From the NCBI RefSeq assembly GCF_019880555.1, contig NZ_JAINVU010000001.1:62001-126000 (forward strand): a DNA stretch of 64,000 bases. Reading direction: 5' to 3'. Both the position numbers and the translations under genes were made by a program. Each line of letters begins with the position of its first letter. Positions within the stretch are counted from its first letter, which is position 1. Below the pieces are notes generated by a model. It had not been told where the DNA came from, did no database searches, and saw nothing but the letters and a program-made list of their open reading frames with translations. The DNA is from Hephaestia mangrovi. Lineage in GTDB: Bacteria > Pseudomonadota > Alphaproteobacteria > Sphingomonadales > Sphingomonadaceae. Positions 1-10,775 of the stretch are shown piece by piece.

Positions 1-1525
<1,525 letters not shown>

Positions 1526-1790
1526 CTATAGCGCGTCTGCTGCAATTCGTCGTCTCGTCTCATGGCGATCTCGGTGAACATTCGGTTCGTCTATGGCGGC
1601 GTCCCGGGTGGGACTCGATTAGGGGAATCCCTGAGGCGTGGGCGACGATCCCGCCGCCAGCGCTTGCACTTTTTCGGCAAACACGTGGCCGCGGCGCCGA
1701 CTGGGAGATCGCGACTACGTAGCAATACTCATGTCGGTGACTGGCCGGACGGGCGATCAGGGGGCCATTCCAAATCGCTGGAGCAAGCCT

Positions 1791-2477
1791 GTGATCGAAG
1801 CACCATCCCGGCCGGCCGAGGCATCGGGCCAGACCACCCCGCCGCACCATCTGGTCGTTCTCGCCAATCCCGAGCCGGCAAGTTTCGATCACGGGCTCGC
1901 CGATGCCTATGCGACGACGGTCGAAACCTGCGGTCAACGCGCGACGCTCCGCGACCTCAATGCGATCGGGTTCGATCCGGTTCTAAAGGCCGGCGAACGC
2001 CCGGGCGATCGGGCCGTCGATATCGCAGCCGACGTCCGCGCGGAAATCGATCTGCTCGCCGTCAGCGCGATTCTGGTGCTGGTCTATCCGATCTGGTTCG
2101 GCGGGCCGCCGGCGATCCTCAAGGGCTATGTCGATCGCGTGCTGGGCGCCGATTACAGCTTCCGGCAGTTTCGCGAGGGCGCAGGCCAGGGCCATCTGCG
2201 CGGCAAGCGATTGCTGTCGATCACCACGTCGGGCACGTCGATCCCCTGGCTGCACGAGCGCGGCCAGATGCTGTCGCTGCGCGAAGGGTTCGACGTCTAT
2301 CTCGAGCGGGGCTTCGGGATGCGCGACAGCCAGCATCTCTCCATCGACAATGTCGTCCCGCGTCTCAGCCCCCGCTACGCCGCCGAGCAGGTCGAGCGCG
2401 TGCACGAGGCCGCGCGCCAGGCGTGCGCGACGCTGCTCGACGAGAGCCGGGCCGGGCGCATGGCCGCCCGCGACTGA
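1791..2477 (+). CDS. NAD(P)H-dependent oxidoreductase, flavodoxin-like fold (Flavodoxin_2 type)
   Basis: About 228 aa. The N-terminal strand HHLVVLANPEPASFDHGLAD and the motif LVLVYPIWFGGPPAILKGYVDRV are diagnostic of the NQO/MdaB-like family, which transfers hydride from NAD(P)H to quinones or other acceptors through bound flavin. A GTG start at 1791 is preferred because GGAG lies 8 bases upstream; an in-frame ATG at 1731 would add 20 residues but has no Shine-Dalgarno sequence. The gene is 14 bases upstream of the HlyD-like gene and probably belongs to the same transcript. A quinone or stress-detoxification role is inferred from the family only; the substrate is unknown. Confidence 0.8.
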   Translation: MIEAPSRPAEASGQTTPPHHLVVLANPEPASFDHGLADAYATTVETCGQRATLRDLNAIGFDPVLKAGERPGDRAVDIAADVRAEIDLLAVSAILVLVYPIWFGGPPAILKGYVDRVLGADYSFRQFREGAGQGHLRGKRLLSITTSGTSIPWLHERGQMLSLREGFDVYLERGFGMRDSQHLSIDNVVPRLSPRYAAEQVERVHEAARQACATLLDESRAGRMAARD

Positions 2478-2491
2478 CGGGGGCGGGGGGC

Positions 2492-3496
2492 GTGCGACGG
2501 CCGGCAATCATCGCGGTTATCGCTGTGGCGGCGATCGCGTTGGCGGGCGGCCTCACATTGCGCGGCGTGCTGGCCAGACGACCGGCCACGGCGCTGGTCG
2601 TTCACGGCAATGTCGATATTCGCGAGGTCGATCTCGGCTTCCGCGTCGGCGGGCGGATCGCCGATATGCCGGTTGACGAGGGCATGCGGATCGCGCCGGG
2701 CACGATGCTGGCGCGGCTCGATCCCGGCCCGCTGAACGATGCCGCCGCCGCCGCCCGCGCGCAAGAGGCAGCGGCAGCGGCCGCGCTCGACAAGCTGCGC
2801 AACGGCAATCGCCCGCAGGATATCGCCCAGGCCGAGGCGCGGCTGACGTCGGCGCAGGCCGCCGCCGTGCAGGCGACGGCCGAATATCACCGCCGCGCTG
2901 AACTGGTGCAATCCGGCGCGGTCAGTCAGGCCTTGTACGATACCGCCCAGGCGCAGGCGCGCAGCGCCGATGCCGAGGTCGCGGCGGCGCGCGCGGCGCT
3001 GTCGCTGATGCGCGTCGGCGCGCGGCGCGAGGACATCAGCGCGGCGGACGCGCAGTTTCGCCAGGCGACGGCGCTCAGCGACAAGGCGGCGACCGATCTT
3101 GCCGACGCCACGCTGCGCGCGCCCGTTGCCGGGGTGATTCTCACCCGCGCCAAGGAACCGGGCGCGATCGTCCAGCCCGGCGAGACGGTGCTGACCGAGA
3201 CGATTGACCGCCCGATCCGCATCCGCGCCTATGTCGGCGAGCCCGATCTCGGCCGAATCGCGCCGGGCACGAAGGTGACGGTGACGGCCGACGGCATCGC
3301 CAGAACCTATCACGGCACGATCGGCTTCATCGCCTCGACCGCCGAATTCACGCCCAAGACGGTCGAGACCGACACGCTGCGCACCGACCTCGTCTATCGG
3401 TTCCGCGTCATCATCACCGATCCCGACGACGCGCTGCGCCAGGGCGCCCCCGTCACCGTGACCGTCGCCGACGCTCGGCCGGCGGCGACGCGCTGA
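2492..3496 (+). CDS. HlyD-family periplasmic adaptor (membrane fusion protein) of ABC exporter
   Basis: 334 aa from a GTG start preceded by a G-rich Shine-Dalgarno sequence. One N-terminal membrane anchor (about residues 4-22) is followed by a biotinyl-lipoyl strand set (VDLGFRVGGRI...VDEGMRI), a long alanine-rich coiled-coil hairpin (about 85-200), the second half of the lipoyl domain (LRAPVAGVILTRAKEPGAIV) and a beta-barrel. This is the YbhG/EmrA architecture. It is followed one base later by the double ABC ATPase and then two ABC-2 permeases, the same order as ybhG-ybhF-ybhS-ybhR. It would bridge the inner-membrane exporter to the outer membrane; the exported substrate cannot be told. Confidence 0.85.
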   Translation: MRRPAIIAVIAVAAIALAGGLTLRGVLARRPATALVVHGNVDIREVDLGFRVGGRIADMPVDEGMRIAPGTMLARLDPGPLNDAAAAARAQEAAAAAALDKLRNGNRPQDIAQAEARLTSAQAAAVQATAEYHRRAELVQSGAVSQALYDTAQAQARSADAEVAAARAALSLMRVGARREDISAADAQFRQATALSDKAATDLADATLRAPVAGVILTRAKEPGAIVQPGETVLTETIDRPIRIRAYVGEPDLGRIAPGTKVTVTADGIARTYHGTIGFIASTAEFTPKTVETDTLRTDLVYRFRVIITDPDDALRQGAPVTVTVADARPAATR

Positions 3497-3497
3497 C

Positions 3498-5222
3498 ATG
3501 GCCGCCCCCGTTGCCAGCTCCGAGGGGGTCGTCAAGCGGTTCGGCCGCGATGCGCCACCGGCGCTGGACGGCGCATCGATCGCCATCGAACCGGGCAGGA
3601 TGACCGGGCTGATCGGCCCCGACGGCGCCGGCAAGACGACGCTGATCCGCATCCTTGCCGGCCTGGTCGATGCCGATGCCGGCGAGGTTCGCGTGTTCGG
3701 CCAGCCGGCGGGCGCGGTCGATCGGGCGATGATCGGCTACATGCCGCAACGCTTCGGCCTCTATGAGGACCTGACGGTGATCGAGAACCTGCGGCTGTTC
3801 GCCGAGCTGCGCGGGCTGCCCGAGGCGGAATGGCCGGCGAGTTCGGCCAGATTGCTCGATTTCACCGATCTCGGCGGCTTCACCGATCGGCTCGCCGGGC
3901 GATTGTCGGGCGGGATGAAGCAGAAGCTGGGGCTAGCCTGCGCGATGGTCCGGGCGCCGAGGCTGTTGCTGCTCGACGAGCCGGGTGTCGGCGTCGACCC
4001 CGTCTCGCGGCGCGAATTGTGGGCGATGGTGAAGGCGCTCGCGGGGGAGGGGATCGGCGTGCTGTGGTCGACTGCCTATCTCGACGAGGCCGAGAAGTGC
4101 GACACCGTGACGCTGATCAACCACGGCAAATGCCTCTATGCCGGGCCGCCCGGCGATCTGACCGGCCGCGCCGCCGGACGCGTGTTCCGCGCCGCCGTGC
4201 CCGAAGCCGGGCGCCGCGCCGCGCTGCACCGCGCGCTCGATTCGGCGATGGTCGAGGACGGGACGATCCAGGGCGACGCCGTCCGCCTGATGCTGAAGCC
4301 CGATGCCGGCCAGCCCGACCCGGCGGCGATCGGCCTGCCCGATACCGCGACGCTGCAATCGGTGCGGCCGCGGTTCGAGGATGGCTTCATTGACCTGCTC
4401 GGCGGCGGGCCGGCGGGGACGTCGCCATTGGCGGAAGGCTATGCCGCGGTCCCCGGTGGCGACGCACCGGCGATCGAGGCGCGCGCGCTCACCAGGCGCT
4501 TCGGTGATTTTACCGCCGCCGCCGCGATCACCTTCACCGTGCGGCGCGGCGAGATTTTCGGGCTGCTCGGCCCCAATGGCGCCGGCAAGTCGACCACCTT
4601 CAAGATGCTCTGCGGCTTGCTGACGCCCAGCGAAGGCTCGGGCGCGGTCGCCGGTCACGATCTGCGGCGCGCGCGCGCCGATGCGCGACAGTCGCTCGGC
4701 TATATGGCGCAGAAGTTCGCGCTCTACGGCGATCTGTCGGTGCGGCAGAACCTCGCCTTCTTCGCTGGCGCCTATGGCCTTGCCGGCGCGGCGGCGCGCG
4801 ACGCGATCGACCGGGCTATCGAAGTGCTCGGGTTGCAGCGTTATCTCGGCATCGACGCCGGCACCGTTCCGCTCGGCTACAAGCGGCGGCTCGCGCTGGC
4901 CTGCGCGGTCCTCCACCAGCCGCCGGTGCTGTTCCTCGACGAGCCGACCTCGGGCGTCGACCCGATCGTCCGTCGCGAATTCTGGACGCATATCAACGGC
5001 CTGGTCGAGAAGGGCGTGACCGTCCTCGTCACCACGCATTTCATGGACGAGGCGGAATATTGCGATCGGGTGACGCTGATCGACCGCGCGCGCCAGATCG
5101 CCACCGGCACGCCCGACGAGCTCAAGGCGCACTCGGGCCGCGCCGACGCGACGATGGAGGATGCCTTCGTTGCGCTGATCGAGGCGCGCGAGCACGCCCG
5201 GCATGAGACGCTGGCGGCATGA
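3498..5222 (+). CDS. ABC exporter ATPase with two nucleotide-binding domains (YbhF-like)
   Basis: 574 aa with two fused ATPase domains. Domain 1: Walker A GPDGAGKT at 40-47, signature LSGGMKQKL, Walker B LLLLDEPGVGVDP. Domain 2: Walker A GPNGAGKS at about 358-365, Walker B VLFLDEPTSGVDP, H-loop TTHFMDEAEYCD. The second signature is LGYKRRL rather than LSGGQ, a deviation I associate with YbhF-type proteins. It overlaps the next permease gene by ATGA. It powers export by the two permeases that follow; comparable systems carry cationic dyes, drugs or lipids, but the substrate here is unknown. Confidence 0.9.
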   Translation: MAAPVASSEGVVKRFGRDAPPALDGASIAIEPGRMTGLIGPDGAGKTTLIRILAGLVDADAGEVRVFGQPAGAVDRAMIGYMPQRFGLYEDLTVIENLRLFAELRGLPEAEWPASSARLLDFTDLGGFTDRLAGRLSGGMKQKLGLACAMVRAPRLLLLDEPGVGVDPVSRRELWAMVKALAGEGIGVLWSTAYLDEAEKCDTVTLINHGKCLYAGPPGDLTGRAAGRVFRAAVPEAGRRAALHRALDSAMVEDGTIQGDAVRLMLKPDAGQPDPAAIGLPDTATLQSVRPRFEDGFIDLLGGGPAGTSPLAEGYAAVPGGDAPAIEARALTRRFGDFTAAAAITFTVRRGEIFGLLGPNGAGKSTTFKMLCGLLTPSEGSGAVAGHDLRRARADARQSLGYMAQKFALYGDLSVRQNLAFFAGAYGLAGAAARDAIDRAIEVLGLQRYLGIDAGTVPLGYKRRLALACAVLHQPPVLFLDEPTSGVDPIVRREFWTHINGLVEKGVTVLVTTHFMDEAEYCDRVTLIDRARQIATGTPDELKAHSGRADATMEDAFVALIEAREHARHETLAA

Positions 5223-6349
5223 GCCGCGCGCTCGATCGCCGTCGGCTCGTCGCGATGCTGGTCAAGGAGACGCGGCAGATCGTGCGCGATCCGTCGACCT
5301 TCCTGATCGCCTTCGTCATGCCGCTACTGCTGCTGTTCCTGCTCGGCTATGCGGTCAATCTCGATACGCCGCGCACGCGCATCGGCATTTCGCCGCAGGA
5401 CGACAGCGCCGCCGCGCAATCGCTCGCCAGCGCCTATCGCGCCTCGCGCTGGTTCTCCGTCGCCGAGGTCGGCGACGTCGCGACGCTGGGCAACGACATG
5501 GCCCGGCAGCGCATCCGCGGCATCGTCGTCATTCCGGTCGATTTCGGCCGCAACGCGGCGCGCGGCGGCGGCACGATCCAGGTCATCACCGACGGATCGA
5601 GCCCCAATATGGCGGCGTTCGTCGCCGCTTATGCACGGGGCGTCTATGCGATCTGGGCGGGGCAGCGCGCTGCCGACCGCGACCCTGGCGGCCGCGCGGT
5701 GCCCGCGATCGCCACAGTCGACCGTTTCTGGTTCAACCCCGCGCTCACCAGCCGCTATTTCCTGGTGCCCGGATCGATCGCGGTGGTGATGACGATCATC
5801 GGCACGTTGCTCACGGCGCTGGTGGTCGCGCGCGAATGGGAACGCGGCACGCTGGAGGCGATCATGGCGACGCCGCTCGGCATGGGCGAGTTCATCGCCA
5901 CCAAGGTGATTCCCTATTTCCTGCTCGGCCTCGGCTCGATGGCGCTGTGCACGCTGCTGGCGGTGACGGTGTTCCAGGTGCCGCTGCGCGGGTCGCCGCT
6001 GGCGCTGCTGGCGATTGCCGCGAGCTTCCTGTTCCCGGCGCTGGGCCAGGGGCTGCTGATCTCGGCGGCGACCAGGAACCAGTTCGTGGCGAGCCAGGTG
6101 GCGCTGCTTTCCGCCTTCCTGCCGACGATGCTGCTGTCGGGCTTTCTGTTCGAGATCGCGTCGATGCCCGCCTGGGTGCGGCCGGTCACGTATCTGGTGC
6201 CCGCGCGCTACCTGATCCCGCAGCTCCAGACGGTGTTCGTCGCCGGCGACGACTGGAGCCTGTTCCTGCCGGACATGGCGGTGCTGATCGGCTTCGGACT
6301 GCTGTTCTTCGCGCTCGCGCTGCGCGCGACGCGGCGGCGGATCGCATGA
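5219..6349 (+). CDS. ABC-2 type permease, first subunit (YbhS-like)
   Basis: 376 aa inner-membrane protein. An N-terminal helix with the motif VKETRQIVRDPSTFLIAFVMP is followed by a large extracytoplasmic domain and five C-terminal membrane segments, including VVAREWERGTLEAIMATP, the ABC2_membrane signature. It overlaps the ATPase gene upstream and the second permease gene downstream by ATGA, so the four exporter proteins are probably made together. It should pair with the second permease to form the channel. Confidence 0.88.
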   Translation: MSRALDRRRLVAMLVKETRQIVRDPSTFLIAFVMPLLLLFLLGYAVNLDTPRTRIGISPQDDSAAAQSLASAYRASRWFSVAEVGDVATLGNDMARQRIRGIVVIPVDFGRNAARGGGTIQVITDGSSPNMAAFVAAYARGVYAIWAGQRAADRDPGGRAVPAIATVDRFWFNPALTSRYFLVPGSIAVVMTIIGTLLTALVVAREWERGTLEAIMATPLGMGEFIATKVIPYFLLGLGSMALCTLLAVTVFQVPLRGSPLALLAIAASFLFPALGQGLLISAATRNQFVASQVALLSAFLPTMLLSGFLFEIASMPAWVRPVTYLVPARYLIPQLQTVFVAGDDWSLFLPDMAVLIGFGLLFFALALRATRRRIA

Positions 6350-7452
6350 TCGGGCCTCGCCTCCGCGCGATCATCGTCAAGGAGATGTGGGCCGTGCTGC
6401 GCGATCCGCGCAGCCGGATCATCCTGTTCGTCCCGCCCTTGCTCCAGTTCCTGTTGTTCGGCATGGCGACGACGCTGGAGGTGAAGCATTTCACCATCGG
6501 CGTGCTCGATCTCGACAGCGGCTTCTACAGCCACGAGATGATCGAACGGGTCGCCGCCAGTCCCGACGTGCGGGCGGTGATGCGCCTCGGGTCGGATGCG
6601 GCGTTGCGGCGCGCGATCGACCATCAGCGGATCATCGGCGCGCTGCGCTTTCCGTCGAGCTTCTCCGCGGATATCGCGCGGGGCGGTACCGGCGCGATCG
6701 GCGCCGTCTATGACGGGCGGCGCTCGAACGCGGCGCAGATCGTCGCCAGCTATGTCGGCACGATCGCCGCCGGCGTCGCGGCCGACATCCGCCCGGCGAA
6801 CGGCGCGCCATCGGGCGGCGTGATCGTTGCCAACCGGTTTAATCCGAACCTCGATTATCGCTGGTTCACCATGCCTGGCCTGATCGCCATCATCGGCGCG
6901 ATATCGGCGATGTCGGTGGTCGCGCAATCGGTCGCGCGGGAGCGGGAGCTGGGCACGTTCGACCAGCTCATGGTCTCGCCGCTGCGCGTCCACGAGATCC
7001 TGATCGGCAAGATGGTGCCGCCGATCGTCGTCGGCACGATCATCGCGACGATCTACGTGATCCTGATCCCCAACGTGTTCGGGGTGCCGCTGACCGGCTC
7101 GCTGATCGGCTTCTATCTCGCGCTAATGCTGTATCTGCTGGCGCTGACCGGGCTGGGGATGCTGGTCTCGGCGCTGTCGGCGACGCAGCAGCAGGCGTTT
7201 CTCGGCATGTTTCTGGTCACGGTGCCGATGATCATCCTGTCGGGCTATGCAACGCCGGTCGACAACATGCCGGTCTGGCTGCGCGCGGTCGCGCTCGTCA
7301 ATCCGGCCACCCACTTCCTGGTCGTCGCGGAAGGGGTGTTCCTGAAGGGGATGCCGCTATCGGTCGTCCTGCTCGACGCGGTGCCGCTGGCGGCGATCGC
7401 CGCCGTCACCCTGGCCGCGGCGGCGCTGCTGTTCCGATCGCGAATGGAATAG
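6346..7452 (+). CDS. ABC-2 type permease, second subunit (YbhR-like)
   Basis: 368 aa from the ATG at 6346, which overlaps the stop of the first permease. The N-terminal motif VKEMWAVLRDPRSRIILFVPP is followed by a periplasmic domain and hydrophobic helices around SVARERELGTFDQLMVSP, the conserved ABC-2 loop. Only one third of its reading frame's hydrophobic segments match the first permease, so it is a paralogue and not a recent duplication. It is the last gene of the exporter operon; a universal stress gene follows after about 100 bases. Confidence 0.88.
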   Translation: MIGPRLRAIIVKEMWAVLRDPRSRIILFVPPLLQFLLFGMATTLEVKHFTIGVLDLDSGFYSHEMIERVAASPDVRAVMRLGSDAALRRAIDHQRIIGALRFPSSFSADIARGGTGAIGAVYDGRRSNAAQIVASYVGTIAAGVAADIRPANGAPSGGVIVANRFNPNLDYRWFTMPGLIAIIGAISAMSVVAQSVARERELGTFDQLMVSPLRVHEILIGKMVPPIVVGTIIATIYVILIPNVFGVPLTGSLIGFYLALMLYLLALTGLGMLVSALSATQQQAFLGMFLVTVPMIILSGYATPVDNMPVWLRAVALVNPATHFLVVAEGVFLKGMPLSVVLLDAVPLAAIAAVTLAAAALLFRSRME

Positions 7453-7555
7453 CCGATGCGTCCTTCGGCGCGACCTCGGTAGATTTGCGGATGTCGCCGC
7501 CGATCGGCCGCGCGCCATATGGTGCCGCCGGCACGGCAACGCCGCGGAGGATGAG

Positions 7556-8362
7556 ATGATCGCAGACATTTTCGCCATTCTCGATCTGGGGTCGACCGAC
7601 GCGACGTTCGTGTCGCAGGCCAAGCGATTTGCCGATGCGCGGGAGGCGCGGTTGCGGATCGGGGTCGCGGCGCCGGTCCATGCGCTGGAAACGTCGCTGG
7701 CGCTGGCGGGGGGCTATGCGCTGCCGACCGACCTGGAACGCTGTGCCGGGGAAAAGGAGGCGGAGATCGTCGCCGGCCTTACCGGGGAGGGCATTCCGGT
7801 CTCGGTCGGCACGTTCGAAGGCGAACCGGCCGTGCTCGACAGGGCGCTGGTCGCGCAGGCCCGGGTCGCCGACCTGACGCTGGTGGGGCCGCCGGCAGCC
7901 TATGCCGATCGGGCCTTCCGGCGCCGCCTGCTCGAAAATCTCGCGCTCCATTCGGGCCGGCCGGTGTTGGCGCTGCCCGAATCGGGCATTCCCGATCATC
8001 CGGCGACCGTCGTGCTCGCCTGGAACGGCTCGCGCGAGGCCGCCCGTGCGCTTAACGACGTGCTGGCGCTGGTCGACCGGCGGACCTATTTCGACGTCGT
8101 TGAGGTGTGCGACGATGCCGACCGGCACGATCTCGACGCGGTGTGCGCGCACCTGCAAGCGCGCGGCCATGGCGCGGCCGGCCATCATCTGGCCGGCAAG
8201 GGCGAGCCGACCGACCACCTGCTGGCATTCGCGCATCGGCAGCGCGCCGACCTTCTCGCCGTCGGCGCTTATGGCCGCACCCGCCTGAGCGAAATGCTGC
8301 TCGGCGGCGTGACGCGCGACCTGATCGCGGGTGCGACGATGCCGGTCCTCTTCTCACATTGA
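7556..8362 (+). CDS. Universal stress protein, two tandem Usp domains
   Basis: 268 aa, twice the length of a single Usp domain. The C-terminal domain ends with VGAYGRTRLSEMLLGGVTRDLI, which fits the ATP-binding GxxG-x9-G(S/T) motif; the N-terminal domain lacks an obvious version. A strong Shine-Dalgarno sequence (GGAGGATGAG) precedes the ATG. Tandem UspA proteins often sit beside N-ATPase, phosphoketolase and PHA genes in gene sets responding to low oxygen or energy stress; that role is inferred from context. It is followed 14 bases later by the GH130-type gene. Confidence 0.85.
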   Translation: MIADIFAILDLGSTDATFVSQAKRFADAREARLRIGVAAPVHALETSLALAGGYALPTDLERCAGEKEAEIVAGLTGEGIPVSVGTFEGEPAVLDRALVAQARVADLTLVGPPAAYADRAFRRRLLENLALHSGRPVLALPESGIPDHPATVVLAWNGSREAARALNDVLALVDRRTYFDVVEVCDDADRHDLDAVCAHLQARGHGAAGHHLAGKGEPTDHLLAFAHRQRADLLAVGAYGRTRLSEMLLGGVTRDLIAGATMPVLFSH

Positions 8363-8376
8363 CGCGACGTGCCGCG

Positions 8377-9696
8377 ATGGCGTCCGGGGGCGACGATCCG
8401 GCACCTGCCGAAATGGTCAGGCATCTGCCGCTCACGGTGCCGCCCGATCCGTCGCGCGTGGTGCTGCGGCCGTTCACGCCGGCGGACAATCCGTTCGCCG
8501 ATACGCCCGCGCATCGGTCGCGCGTGGCGGAGGTCGTCGATCGCGTGCTTGCGCTGCCCGAGCCGGCGCTCGAGGCGCGCCTCGAACGTGTCGTCGCGTC
8601 GCTCGCGGACCGGCATGACGATGTCGCGCTGGTGCTCGATCGCCGCTGCCACGACGTGATCGCCCCCAATGGCGGCCCGCCTTTGTCGGCGGCGCAGGCG
8701 CGGCTGGTCGGCGCCTATTTCACCGAGGAATATTCGCTCGAGGCGGCCGCCCTGTTCAATCCCAGCATCGTGCCGCATCCCGATCAGTCGGCCGTCCCCG
8801 CCGGCGCGACGCGGATCGTGCTGTCGCAGCGCGGCGTCGGCGAGGGGCACGTTTCCTCGATCACCTTCCGCACCGGACTCGTGGCGCCCGATGGAAACGT
8901 CACGCTCGATCCCGTCAGCCCGCGGACCATCTCGCCGCGGATCGAAGCGCTGCCCGGCGCCGCGCCCGACGATCCCGGCACGCGACTATTCTATGGCGAC
9001 GCGGCGGACCTGTCGGCGGTGGTCATCTTCCCGGTCACGCTGCGGCAGCGCCACGGCGTCGAGGATCTCCGCCTCACCCTGTTCACCGAGGATGACGGCA
9101 CGCAGAGCTATATCGGCACCTACACCGCGTTCAGCGGCGAGGCGATCCGCCAGGAGCTGCTGCGCACCCGCCACTTCGCGTCGATCGAGCTTTCGGTGCT
9201 GCAAGGACCGCTCGCCGCGACCAAGGGGATGGCGTTGTTCCCGCGCCGGATCGGCGGCTATTACGCGATGCTTGGCCGGCAGGACCATGAGAATATCTGG
9301 CTGCTGCGATCGAACGATCTCTATCGCTGGGATCATGGCGCCGTGATCGTGAGGCCGCGATGGCCGTGGGAATTCGTCCAGATCGGCAATTGCGGCGCAC
9401 CGATCGAGCTTGACGAGGGATGGCTGGCGGTCACGCACGGCGTCGGACCGGTGCGCAATTATTGCCTCGGCGCCTGCCTGCTCGACAAGCGCGATCCATC
9501 CCGGCTGCTCGCGCGCACCAGCGAGCCGCTGATCGCGCCGGAAACGAGCTCGCGCGGCGGCTATGTCCCCAACGTCGTCTATAGCTGCGGCGCGCTCGCG
9601 GCCGGGCGCCGACTGGTGCTGCCCTACGGCGTCGCCGACAGCTTCACCGCGTTCGCCGTGATCGATATCGATCGGCTGCTCGCCGCGATGGATTAG
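8377..9696 (+). CDS. GH130-family glycosidase/glycoside phosphorylase
   Basis: 439 aa. The run YFTEEYSLEAAALFNPSIVP and the later blocks FPRRIGGYYAMLGRQDHENIW, WEFVQIGNCGAPIELDEGWL and THGVGPVRNYCLGACLLD are those of five-bladed propeller GH130 enzymes (beta-mannoside phosphorylases and beta-1,2-mannosidases). The ATG at 8377 follows the Usp stop closely; an internal ATG at about 8413 (MVRHLPLTV) is an alternative. The exact substrate, and whether it uses phosphate or water, cannot be decided by eye. The last residues (AFAVIDIDRLLAAMD) resemble a normal family terminus, so the gene looks intact. Confidence 0.85.
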   Translation: MASGGDDPAPAEMVRHLPLTVPPDPSRVVLRPFTPADNPFADTPAHRSRVAEVVDRVLALPEPALEARLERVVASLADRHDDVALVLDRRCHDVIAPNGGPPLSAAQARLVGAYFTEEYSLEAAALFNPSIVPHPDQSAVPAGATRIVLSQRGVGEGHVSSITFRTGLVAPDGNVTLDPVSPRTISPRIEALPGAAPDDPGTRLFYGDAADLSAVVIFPVTLRQRHGVEDLRLTLFTEDDGTQSYIGTYTAFSGEAIRQELLRTRHFASIELSVLQGPLAATKGMALFPRRIGGYYAMLGRQDHENIWLLRSNDLYRWDHGAVIVRPRWPWEFVQIGNCGAPIELDEGWLAVTHGVGPVRNYCLGACLLDKRDPSRLLARTSEPLIAPETSSRGGYVPNVVYSCGALAAGRRLVLPYGVADSFTAFAVIDIDRLLAAMD

Positions 9697-9762
9697 GGAT
9701 ATTACGACTGGGATCGCGGTCGCCCGCTGGTCATTCCCGCGATCAGGACCGGAGGAAACGCC

Positions 9763-9990
9763 ATGGCCGATCATCGTCAAGCCCCGTCGCTCGACCGCGA
9801 GTGGGAGCGCCTTGCCGCGAAGGCGGAGGAAGCGTGGCTGCTGCCGCTGACGGCGGGCACCGCCTGGTGGAACGCCGGCATCGACCTGTGGTTCGGCGGC
9901 CTCGCTTATCGCCCGGAACACGGCGATCATGACCAGCTCGCCGTGCCCGAGCTGCTCGAAACCGACGGCGAGTACGCGCTGTTCGCCTGA
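9763..9990 (+). CDS. Small conserved-looking protein of unknown function (75 aa)
   Basis: A strong Shine-Dalgarno sequence (GGAGGAAACGCC) precedes the ATG. The product is acidic and rich in tryptophan (AEEAWLLPLTAGTAWWNAGIDLWFGG), with no cysteine pair or clear membrane helix. It stops 12 bases before the convergent fabI stop. Position at the end of the Usp/GH130 transcript suggests a stress-linked accessory role, but I do not recognise the family. Confidence 0.6.
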   Translation: MADHRQAPSLDREWERLAAKAEEAWLLPLTAGTAWWNAGIDLWFGGLAYRPEHGDHDQLAVPELLETDGEYALFA

Positions 9991-10001
9991 CTCCCTCGCG
10001 C

Positions 10002-10775
10002 TCAGCCGACGATATGCTGGCCGCCGTCGACCGGGATGATGGTGCCGGTAATCCGTCGCGCCGCGTCGCTGACGAGAAACGCCGCGAGGGCGCCGACATC
10101 GACGATATCGACCAGCTGATGCTCGGGCACCTCTTTCGCCGCCTGTTCGAGCATTTCGTCGAACCGGTCGAGCCCGCTCGCCGCGCGGGTGCGGATCGGG
10201 CCGGGCGAGACGGCGTGGACGCGGATCCGCTTCGGCCCCAGCTCGGCGGCCATGTAGCGCGTCGTGCTCTCCAGCGCGGCCTTGACCGGCCCCATCAGAT
10301 TGTAATGTTCGACCACCCGCTCCGAGCCGTAGAAGGTGACGGTGAGCAGGCAGCCGCCATCGGCCATCAGCGGCTCGGCCAGCTTCGCCATGCGGATGAA
10401 CGAATGGCACGACACGTCCATCGCCAGCGCGAAGCCTTCCGCCGAGCAATCGACCACCCGGCCATGGAGATCGTCCTTCGGCGCATAGGCGATCGAATGG
10501 AGCAGGAAATCGAGCGTGCCCCAGCGGGTGCGCACCTCCTCGAACACCGCTTCCAGCGAGCCGGGCGTGCGCACGTCGCACGGCGCCATCCAGTCGGCAT
10601 GAATGCGATCGGCGACCGGCTGGACGAACGGCCTGGCCTTGTCGTTGAGATAGGTGACGGCCAGCGTCGCGCCGGCACCGGCGAAGGCCTCGGCACAGCC
10701 GGCGGCGATGCTCTGGTCGTTGGCGATGCCGATGATGAGGCCGCGTTTGCCGGCAAGATCGATGATTGCGGTCAT
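10002..10775 (-). CDS. fabI: Enoyl-[acyl-carrier-protein] reductase FabI
   Basis: 257 aa NADH-dependent reductase completing each fatty-acid elongation cycle. The Rossmann start is RGLIIGIANDQSIAAG (11-26). The catalytic Tyr158-x6-Lys165 (YNLMGPVK) and the upstream Tyr149 of FYGSER match the FabI layout. The C-terminus ITGTIIPVDGGQHIVG is classical. It overlaps ackA by ATGA and is the last gene of the phaC operon. Because it sits in an acetyl-phosphate/PHA operon it may be a specialised paralogue rather than the housekeeping enzyme. Confidence 0.9.
   Translation of the reverse strand: MTAIIDLAGKRGLIIGIANDQSIAAGCAEAFAGAGATLAVTYLNDKARPFVQPVADRIHADWMAPCDVRTPGSLEAVFEEVRTRWGTLDFLLHSIAYAPKDDLHGRVVDCSAEGFALAMDVSCHSFIRMAKLAEPLMADGGCLLTVTFYGSERVVEHYNLMGPVKAALESTTRYMAAELGPKRIRVHAVSPGPIRTRAASGLDRFDEMLEQAAKEVPEHQLVDIVDVGALAAFLVSDAARRITGTIIPVDGGQHIVG

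Noticed and set aside
1562..2491. Long open frame continuing upstream of the HlyD-like gene
   Set aside because: It overlaps the oxidoreductase gene in another frame; homology begins only at the GTG at 2492.
3498..5222. Unusual LGYKRRL in place of LSGGQ in the second ATPase domain
   Set aside because: I associate this deviation with YbhF-type double ATPases, so it is probably family-typical rather than a defect.
5203..6345. Apparent fusion of a 380-residue Arg/Ala-rich extension to the second ABC permease
   Set aside because: The extension is the shadow frame of the first permease; the true start is the ATG at 6346.
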